Shown here piece by piece: positions 6,442 through 10,946 of a DNA stretch of 10,946 nt. The stretch is taken from positions 1-10,946 of the forward strand of contig DAKU01000032.1 of assembly GCA_002508425.1 (NCBI GenBank), in the 5' to 3' direction. The notes below the pieces were generated by a model. The model did not search any database, was not told the DNA's origin, and saw only the letters and a list, made by a program, of their open reading frames with translations. A program made the translations under genes and the position numbers. The stretch's first letter is position 1; the number at the start of each line of letters is the position of its first letter. Source of the DNA: Methanosarcinaceae archaeon UBA470 (GTDB lineage Archaea > Halobacteriota > Methanosarcinia > Methanosarcinales > Methanosarcinaceae).

Positions 6442-6475
6442 AGTTCTTGGAAAGGATTTTCTGAAAGGGAATCAA

Positions 6476-7189
6476 ATGAAGGAGCATTTCCAGCTTAAAG
6501 AAACAATAGTCACTATTGTGGCAGACCAGGAATTACATCTAAAAAAGGCAAAAGAATCTATTCACTACCACCGTGTGGCTCTGGAGCGTTTCATTGCATA
6601 TGATTCTTTTTTCAGATCAACCTTGGAACCTTATGATTGCCAGGAAAATGTACCGGAAGTGGTGAAAAGAATGATAGTTGCAGGTAACACCATGGGGATT
6701 GGTCCCATGAGTGCTGTTGCAGGTACTATTGCTTCACTTGCCGTAGAAGCTATGGTAGATGCTGGAGCCACTTTTGCGATTGTTGATAACGGAGGAGATA
6801 TTGCTTTGATTAATGACAGGCCAGTTGCTATTGGCGTCTATGCAGGCCCTTCTCCAGTTAAGGACCTGGCCTTCAGGGTACCTTGTCATGATCATATCAC
6901 CGGGATCTGCACTTCTTCTGGCACTGTGGGTCCATCCATTAGTTTTGGGATGGCTGATGCTGCTATTATTTTCTCCGATGATGTCGCTTTGGCAGATGCT
7001 GCAGCCACTGCATTGGGAAATGCTACATCTATCGGAAAAGAAGCAGTAGAAAAAGCCTTCGATTCCGTGAAACCCGTTTCGGGTATAAAAGGAGCAATGG
7101 TGATACAGGGGGAGTATATAGGGATGTGGGGTGACATCCCGGAAATAGTCAGAGCCGATGTCAATTATGACTGCATCACTAAAGGCTAG
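6476..7189 (+). CDS. UPF0280 (COG2122) ApbE-like protein, sulfide assimilation / homocysteine synthesis
   Basis: A 237-residue UPF0280 protein, distantly related to ApbE flavin transferases. Conserved patches are the N-terminal HFQLKETIVTI, GNTMGIGPMSAVAGTIA at 70-86, VDNGGDIAL at 103-111, CTSSGTVGPS at 145-154 and DAAATALGN at 174-182. No signal peptide or lipobox is present, so it is cytoplasmic, unlike secreted ApbE. The M. acetivorans homologue MA1715 was reported to make sulfide assimilation efficient at low sulfide; its chemistry is unsettled. Here it is directly behind the DUF39 and NIL-ferredoxin genes. An ATG at 6434 overlaps the upstream stop, but ATG 6476 fits the family N-terminus and has AAGGGA (6466-6471) before it. 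It is convergent with the AIM24 gene, with a 2-nt gap. Confidence 0.9.
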   Translation: MKEHFQLKETIVTIVADQELHLKKAKESIHYHRVALERFIAYDSFFRSTLEPYDCQENVPEVVKRMIVAGNTMGIGPMSAVAGTIASLAVEAMVDAGATFAIVDNGGDIALINDRPVAIGVYAGPSPVKDLAFRVPCHDHITGICTSSGTVGPSISFGMADAAIIFSDDVALADAAATALGNATSIGKEAVEKAFDSVKPVSGIKGAMVIQGEYIGMWGDIPEIVRADVNYDCITKG

Positions 7190-7191
7190 TT

Positions 7192-7887
7192 TCATCCTTG
7201 GACAGTGGCTAAGTAGACTTCCTCATATGGTTGTATTACCACAAAACCTTCACCAGTGAAAGCCATCTGCAAGCTTTCCCCGCTGGATCTGCCAACTAAC
7301 GTTTTCAGGGATATGTCGGTACGCAGATCAGGTTGCAGATTTCCCGACCATGCAACAGTAGCATTAGGGTCGGTGAACACTGGTCTTTCTTTTGTAACTT
7401 GCAGTGTGAGAGGATCGTAGTGTGTAGTAATAGCAACCATGCCTTTTCCTTCAAGCAATACGTTAAAAAGACCACCTGACAGGAAACCTGCTACCTTTTT
7501 CATCATTTTAATATCCCACTGAATTGTTTCTTCAAAAGCCAGCAGGTCGTTACCATTAACATAAATGGATTGACCATCCAGTTCCAGTATAGTCACCTTT
7601 TTTCCTGTGTCAGCCAGGTACAATTTACCTTTTCCTTCGGCTTTAGTAAGACTCAGCCCCTCGCCGGTAACAGCTTTCTTCACAAGTTTACCAAGACCGT
7701 GTTCAAGAATTCCTTCTCTTGTGAACTTAATGTCCCCGTTATAGGCTACCATGGTACCTTTTTTTATCCACACTCTGCCATCTATGTTAACTTCAAGTAA
7801 TCTATCACGTTCCAACTCGAACTTGCCTTCTCCCAAATCTTTTTGTCCCGTGCTCTCTACAAATTGATCAATTGAATATCTTCCCAT
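7192..7887 (-). CDS. AIM24 family protein
   Basis: A 231-residue beta-rich protein of the AIM24 family (COG2013), widespread in prokaryotes and named after a yeast mitochondrial protein. Its biochemical role in prokaryotes is unknown. Family marks are the alternating glycine pattern GEGLSLTKAEGKGKLYLAD (75-93), the segment LEGKGMVAIT (145-154), and the C-terminal GRSSGESLQMAFTGEGFVVIQPYE (199-222). There is no signal peptide or membrane segment. A TTG at 7920 would add 11 residues, but ATG 7887 opens the recognisable domain and has a partial Shine-Dalgarno (AGTGGT). It stands alone on this strand, with its stop 2 nt from that of the UPF0280 gene. No link to sulfur metabolism is evident beyond position. 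Confidence 0.85.
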   Translation of the reverse strand: MGRYSIDQFVESTGQKDLGEGKFELERDRLLEVNIDGRVWIKKGTMVAYNGDIKFTREGILEHGLGKLVKKAVTGEGLSLTKAEGKGKLYLADTGKKVTILELDGQSIYVNGNDLLAFEETIQWDIKMMKKVAGFLSGGLFNVLLEGKGMVAITTHYDPLTLQVTKERPVFTDPNATVAWSGNLQPDLRTDISLKTLVGRSSGESLQMAFTGEGFVVIQPYEEVYLATVQG

Positions 7888-8035
7888 GTTACCACTTTTC
7901 CTTATATTTTGGTGTTTCAAATTGTTTTTTTACATGATATTGATTATGTCATATACAAATATTAATAATGAACACTAATCTAATATAGTGATAGCATAAT
8001 AAAATACTACTCATATTGATGTGGAGTGATGAATT
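7888..8035. promoter_or_regulatory. divergent promoter region, AIM24 / thioredoxin operon
   Basis: A 148-nt AT-rich spacer. TATA-like elements for the rightward operon are CTAATATAG (about 7980-7988) and ATAATAAAAT (about 7996-8005). For AIM24, AATATTTGTATATG lies on the minus strand around 7965-7950. An imperfect palindrome ATGATAT-N5-TTATGTCAT at 7934-7952 could be an operator, but only its ends match well. Confidence 0.4.
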
Positions 8036-8287
8036 ATGGTAAAAGTTACACTTGTTACTGCCCAGTGGTGTCACTACTGCCCGACTGCAAAGAAAGTCTG
8101 GAGAGAGCTTAAAGAAAAATTTAATTTTGAATATGAGGAAATCGATTATGAATCCCCGGAAGGCGAAAAACTTGCAGACAAATTTTCTATTGTATCTGTT
8201 CCCACAACCATTATCGATGATCAAATTGTTTTTGTGGGAGTTCCGGACAAAGATAAGGCTAGCAAGACTCTAGAAAAACCAGTTTGA
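8036..8287 (+). CDS. thioredoxin/glutaredoxin-like protein, CHYC
   Basis: An 83-residue minimal thioredoxin-fold protein like those of methanogens (MJ0307 type). The redox motif WCHYCP places the cysteines at 12 and 15, and SIVSVPTTII supplies the cis-proline loop. CHYC resembles the CPYC of glutaredoxin more than thioredoxin's CGPC, but methanogens generally lack glutathione, so it is probably reduced by the thioredoxin reductase encoded next to it. GGAGTGAT at 8023-8030, 5 nt before ATG, is a near-perfect Shine-Dalgarno. It is followed after 24 nt by the reductase gene, a convincing operon. Confidence 0.88.
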   Translation: MVKVTLVTAQWCHYCPTAKKVWRELKEKFNFEYEEIDYESPEGEKLADKFSIVSVPTTIIDDQIVFVGVPDKDKASKTLEKPV

Positions 8288-8311
8288 CTTATAACGGTGT
8301 GGGTTATTGAC

Positions 8312-9220
8312 ATGTATGACCTGGTCATAATTGGAGGAGGACCTGCAGGGCTTACTGCAGGGATATATGCTGTAAGGTATGGACTTGACACTGTGGTAAT
8401 TGAAAAGGAAGTATTGCCAGGTCAGATCGCAGCAACAGATCTGGTCGAAAATTATACTGGTTTCACAGCTATCTCGGGTCCTGAACTGATGCAAAAGTTC
8501 AAAGAACATGCAGAGAGTGCAGGAGTGAAAATAGAATCTGCATATGTATCTTTAGTAAGATCGGAGACTGAGAAGAAAGTGGTAGTGACAGATAATGGTA
8601 ACTTTGAGGCCAAAGCTGTTATTATCGCTACTGGTGCAAATCCTAAAAAACTGGGGGTTCCGGGGGAAGATGAGCTGCTGAGCAAGGGTGTTTCCTATTG
8701 TGCCACATGTGATGCTCCCTTCTATAAAGGGAAAACAGTGATGGTTGTCGGAGGAGGCGAGTCTGCACTTACAGACGCGCTTATTCTTTCCAATATCGCC
8801 AAAAAAGTGTATATCGTACATAGAAGGGATAAACTACGTGCTTCCACAATATTGCAACAAAGAGTATCTAGGAAAGGCAATATTGAGATAATATGGGACA
8901 CCATTCCTGAAAAAATAGAAGGAAAGACCAAAGTTGAGAACGTAGTACTAAGGAACCTGAAGACTGAAAATGTATATGGTATGCCTGTTGATGGGGTTTT
9001 TGTATATGTGGGCATTCGTCCCAATACAGAATTTGTAAACGTACAAAAGAACAGTTCAGGTTTTATAGTAACAAATGAAAAATTAGAAACATCCGTGGCT
9101 GGTATTTATGCAGCAGGTGATTGCAGGAACACTCCTATCTGGCAAGTTGTCACTGCAGTCGCAGATGGTGCTGTGGCTGCGGTGTTTGCACACGAGTATA
9201 TATTAGGCCTTGAGCTTTGA
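8312..9220 (+). CDS. trxB: thioredoxin reductase
   Basis: A 302-residue low-molecular-weight thioredoxin reductase, a flavoprotein passing electrons to thioredoxin. Domains in order: FAD-binding IIGGGPAGLTAGIYA at 7-21, redox CATC with Cys130 and Cys133, the NAD(P)-binding VVGGGESAL at 145-153, HRRDKLRA at 170-177, and the FAD motif GIYAAGDCR at 264-272. The HRRxxxR signature is the 2'-phosphate-binding pattern of NADPH enzymes, so NADPH is the likely donor rather than F420H2. Start at ATG 8312 matches the family N-terminus MYDLVIIGGGPAG. A GTG at 8297 would add five residues, and neither start has an ideal Shine-Dalgarno. It lies between the thioredoxin-like gene and the DUF2111 gene. Confidence 0.95.
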   Translation: MYDLVIIGGGPAGLTAGIYAVRYGLDTVVIEKEVLPGQIAATDLVENYTGFTAISGPELMQKFKEHAESAGVKIESAYVSLVRSETEKKVVVTDNGNFEAKAVIIATGANPKKLGVPGEDELLSKGVSYCATCDAPFYKGKTVMVVGGGESALTDALILSNIAKKVYIVHRRDKLRASTILQQRVSRKGNIEIIWDTIPEKIEGKTKVENVVLRNLKTENVYGMPVDGVFVYVGIRPNTEFVNVQKNSSGFIVTNEKLETSVAGIYAAGDCRNTPIWQVVTAVADGAVAAVFAHEYILGLEL

Positions 9221-9264
9221 TGGTGAAGTACATGACACGGAATAACGTAAAGGGGGAGTAATAG

Positions 9265-9684
9265 ATGAAATGCAAAACAAATACAGATGATAAATCCTGT
9301 CTGCAAATATGCGAGGATTCTACCTCTGATGATCTTCAACCTATAGCAGAAGCAATACATGCTTTGCTTGGTATCCCTATCACTATTCGAAGCCGCAATA
9401 ATCGAGGTATTCGTATGGAAAGGGGAAAAGTCATGGATCGGGATTATACGGGGCCTATACTGGAAGAAGTGCTAAATACCAACAAGATAACTCGCACAGT
9501 GCCAGTAGAAGGACCCTATAAAGGTAAGGCAGTTGCAGTGGCACCCATACGCACCTCGGATGGAAACACCATCGGAGCTGTGGGTGTAGTGGACCTGGTT
9601 GCAGCTCTTGACATACTATCAATGTTCAAGGAATACCCGGGCATCTTTGATGAAGTAGAGGAATCCAAAAAGAAGCTGCAGTGA
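9265..9684 (+). CDS. DUF2111 (COG4029) methanogen protein with cysteine-containing N-terminal tail
   Basis: A 139-residue protein that I place in DUF2111, a family of methanogen proteins of unknown function, from the pattern LGIPITIRSRNNRGIRMERGK followed by DRDYTGPILEEVL, VPVEGPYKGKAVAVAPI and GAVGVVDLVAALDIL. The segment G-x-x-IGAVGVVD resembles the end of Cache/PAS-like sensor domains, an inference from pattern only. The first 24 residues lie before the domain, are polar, and contain Cys3, Cys12 and Cys16. ATG 9265 has GGGGGAG (9252-9258) 6 nt before it, so the tail looks genuinely translated. It is 44 nt behind trxB in the same direction, with no strong TATA between, so probably in the thioredoxin operon. 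No transmembrane segment is seen. Confidence 0.7.
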   Translation: MKCKTNTDDKSCLQICEDSTSDDLQPIAEAIHALLGIPITIRSRNNRGIRMERGKVMDRDYTGPILEEVLNTNKITRTVPVEGPYKGKAVAVAPIRTSDGNTIGAVGVVDLVAALDILSMFKEYPGIFDEVEESKKKLQ

Positions 9685-9706
9685 TCTGCAGGTTCTCATA
9701 ACTTTT
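9676..9706. terminator. possible terminator hairpin between DUF2111 and the opposing membrane protein gene
   Basis: CTGCAG (9676-9681) and CTGCAG (9686-9691) form a 6-bp stem whose loop is TGAT, which contains the DUF2111 stop codon. T5 follows at 9702-9706. Weak for an archaeal terminator, but it is the only structure in the 11-nt gap between two convergent genes. Confidence 0.3.
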
Positions 9707-9902
9707 TCTGTAAGTGTTTAATGTACTTTAGGATAACTACGGCTACTATTGATATTGAAATAGAGGTGAGTATCACAAGTATCAGACTACCAGCCTCTGC
9801 GAACTTCATCATCTCATAGAATAGAAAGGCAGATATGGCAAATCCGGCGATCAAGAATGCAATGGCCTGAGAACTAAAAAGGGGTTCCTGTGGTTTCTCC
9901 AT
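9696..9902 (-). CDS. small two-helix membrane protein, unknown function
   Basis: A 68-residue protein with two hydrophobic segments at about 12-31 and 38-60, separated by a short acidic turn (KFAEAG), and a basic C-terminus KYIKHLQKKL. Both ends are probably cytoplasmic by the positive-inside rule. I do not recognise a family. Support for it being real: a clear TATA-like element upstream, AAAGG about 11 nt before ATG 9902, and a clean hydrophobicity pattern. It lies downstream of the Maf gene on the same strand (52-nt gap) but seems to have its own promoter. It is convergent with DUF2111, with an 11-nt gap. Confidence 0.65.
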   Translation of the reverse strand: MEKPQEPLFSSQAIAFLIAGFAISAFLFYEMMKFAEAGSLILVILTSISISIVAVVILKYIKHLQKKL

Positions 9903-9944
9903 ATACTTTGGACAAACCTTTATCCCTTTTAAGCTTTCTGTTTC

Positions 9945-9955
9945 AATTATATATT
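9945..9955 (-). promoter_or_regulatory. TATA box for the small membrane protein gene
   Basis: On the minus strand ATATATAATT overlaps the last codons and stop of the Maf gene. A start about 25 nt downstream (near 9925) would leave a leader of about 22 nt before ATG 9902. Confidence 0.45.
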
Positions 9956-10542
9956 CAGATGATCTCTAGCACGTCGATACCGAATTCATGGAGTATCTTG
10001 TTCAGTTTAAACAGGGGCAATCCCACTACATTGAAATAATCACCGTCAATTTTTTCCACAATTATTGCTCCCTTTCCCTGTATAGCAAAAGCTCCTGCTT
10101 TGTCAATGGGTTCTTTAGTTTTCACATAAGCTTCTATTTCAGCATCGGACATTTGTTTGATCTTAACACTCGTAGTTTCCGAAGTGCTGGTCTGAAGGTT
10201 ACCATCGATATCAATTACAGTTAAACCGGTGATAACATGTACTTTTTTACCGTTAATCTGCCTGAGCATTTCCCGGGCCTTATCTTCAGTGTGAGGTTTA
10301 CCAAGAATCTCTCCATCACAAAGTACTACAGTGTCAGCTCCGATAACTATCCCATGAAGTGTCACAGAGGCTATTTCTTTTGCTTTTTCTCTGGAATTGT
10401 GAATAATAAATTCAAGGGTATTCATCCCAGGGTGTAGCTTTTCATGATAAGAACCCGGCAAGACCTTAAAGTTGTCTCCTATCAATTGCCTGAGCAATTC
10501 TTTTCTGCGAGAGGAGGCGGAAGCAAGTATGATTTGTCTCAT
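9955..10542 (-). CDS. Maf family nucleotide pyrophosphatase (dTTP/UTP type)
   Basis: A 195-residue Maf/Ham1-superfamily protein, of the usual length. Motifs: LASASSRRKELL at 6-17, IGADTVV at 67-73, GKPHTEDKAREML at 81-93, DKAGAFAIQGKGA at 147-159 and GDYFNVVGLPL at 167-177. The DKAGAxxIQG form is that of the YhdE-like Maf proteins, which hydrolyse dTTP, UTP and modified derivatives and are taken as house-cleaning enzymes or division inhibitors. The frame extends to a TTG at 10557, but ATG 10542 opens the conserved N-terminus. There is no Shine-Dalgarno, while a TATA-like element lies about 24 nt upstream, so the transcript may be leaderless. Confidence 0.93.
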   Translation of the reverse strand: MRQIILASASSRRKELLRQLIGDNFKVLPGSYHEKLHPGMNTLEFIIHNSREKAKEIASVTLHGIVIGADTVVLCDGEILGKPHTEDKAREMLRQINGKKVHVITGLTVIDIDGNLQTSTSETTSVKIKQMSDAEIEAYVKTKEPIDKAGAFAIQGKGAIIVEKIDGDYFNVVGLPLFKLNKILHEFGIDVLEII

Positions 10543-10561
10543 GATCTTAAGTTTCAAGAAT

Positions 10562-10570
10562 AGTTTAAAT
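10562..10570 (-). promoter_or_regulatory. TATA-like element for the Maf gene, leaderless configuration
   Basis: Minus-strand ATTTAAACTA is centred near 10566, about 24 nt from the A of the Maf start codon (10542). That is the usual TATA-to-start distance in archaea, so transcription would begin at or next to the ATG, which agrees with the missing ribosome binding site. Confidence 0.4.
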
Positions 10571-10650
10571 CAATACTGGTATGCGTAGCTTATGTGGATT
10601 TTACAGCTTGAAACGTTTGTACAAAGTCGGTAATTCTAATCTTTTCGATG

Positions 10651-10660
10651 TTTTTATATA
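10651..10660 (+). promoter_or_regulatory. TATA box for the right-edge secreted protein gene
   Basis: TTTTTATATA is a good archaeal TATA element. Transcription would start near 10680, giving a leader of about 130 nt before ATG 10814. I see no convincing gene or strong hairpin within 10571-10813. Confidence 0.5.
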
Positions 10661-10813
10661 GGGACTACGTTCCATGGTTAATTAAGCAAATTGAAGAGAT
10701 TGAAGCTTCTGGATATGCTGTCTAAACTTTCATAATTTCATTGATGTATCAGGACCATGAGTGGTGGGATAAGTGGTCTCTAATCTACTATTGTTTGTGT
10801 ACTGGGTGATGTA

Positions 10814-10946
10814 ATGCAAATCAAATTAAGCAGACTAATTTATTCTGGGATACTGTTGTGTATTGTGATGATGACTGCAGGCATCGTCTCAGCTGAATCT
10901 ATAGGCGTATATGACAATGCGGGTACCTGGGCTCTATGGAATACCA
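10814..10946 (+). CDS. secreted or surface protein, 5' end only
   Basis: An ATG preceded by the excellent Shine-Dalgarno GGGTGAT (10804-10810) opens a frame that runs off the window after 44 codons. Residues 1-27 form a signal peptide: basic start (K4, R7), hydrophobic core around IYSGILLCIVMMTAGI, and a VSA cleavage site before Glu28. The mature part begins ESIGVYDNAGTWALWNT. IGVY/F-x-x-G-x-W-x-L is the start of a repeat seen in exported proteins of Methanosarcinaceae, but with one copy visible this is only suggestive. Function unknown. Confidence 0.75.
   Translation, partial: MQIKLSRLIYSGILLCIVMMTAGIVSAESIGVYDNAGTWALWNT

Noticed and set aside
6434..6475. Upstream ATG for the UPF0280 gene overlapping the ferredoxin stop codon
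   Set aside because: The extra 14 residues are not typical of the family, and the ATG at 6476 has a better-placed ribosome binding site.
7934..7952. Imperfect palindrome upstream of the thioredoxin operon
   Set aside because: Only the ends and two inner bases match; in such AT-rich sequence it is not distinguishable from chance.
8297..8311. GTG start five codons upstream of the thioredoxin reductase ATG
   Set aside because: No Shine-Dalgarno before it, and the conserved flavoprotein N-terminus begins at ATG 8312.
10571..10813. Search for a small gene or RNA in the gap before the right-edge gene
   Set aside because: Frames are short (for example the ATG at 10673 meets a stop after two more codons) and only trivial 4-bp stems are present; only the TATA box is supported.

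Overview
The window comes from a methanogenic archaeon, most likely a member of the Methanosarcinaceae (order Methanosarcinales). The evidence is archaeal riboflavin enzymes (RibC of the lumazine-synthase-like type, RibL-type FAD synthetase), the methanogen DUF39 / NIL-ferredoxin / UPF0280 homocysteine genes, a methanogen-specific DUF2111 protein, archaeal TATA boxes, and Shine-Dalgarno sites of the GGAGGTGAT type. I cannot fix the genus from the sequence alone.

Layout. (1) Positions 1-318 hold the 3' end of a CBS-pair protein, probably an HTH-CBS regulator. (2) Positions 438-3709 form a co-directional run: a class V aminotransferase, riboflavin synthase ribC, lumazine synthase ribH, and a class I aspartate aminotransferase. 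It meets ribL (FAD synthetase) on the other strand tail to tail, with a 3-nt gap. (3) Positions 4133-4550 are a roughly 420-nt divergent, AT-rich regulatory region with several inverted repeats. (4) Positions 4551-7189 hold a tight three-gene operon for homocysteine synthesis from aspartate semialdehyde: the DUF39-CBS sulfurtransferase, a NIL-domain 2x[4Fe-4S] ferredoxin, and UPF0280. (5) An AIM24-family gene lies on the minus strand. (6) Positions 8036-9684 hold a thioredoxin/glutaredoxin-like protein, thioredoxin reductase and a DUF2111 protein, probably one operon. (7) On the minus strand are a small two-helix membrane protein and a Maf nucleotide pyrophosphatase. (8) At the right edge is the start of a secreted protein, cut by the window end.

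How the genes fit together. The left half supplies flavins (ribC makes riboflavin from the product of ribH; ribL converts FMN to FAD) and transaminated C4/C3 amino acids. The centre assimilates sulfide into homocysteine, with aspartate semialdehyde drawn from aspartate. The right half provides thiol-disulfide reduction. The theme is flavin, sulfur and redox metabolism of a strict anaerobe.

No tRNA, rRNA, CRISPR array, insertion sequence or phage gene was recognised. The items most worth a second look are the structured region upstream of the homocysteine operon, the possible switch hairpin in front of ribL, and the cysteine-tailed DUF2111 protein next to thioredoxin reductase.
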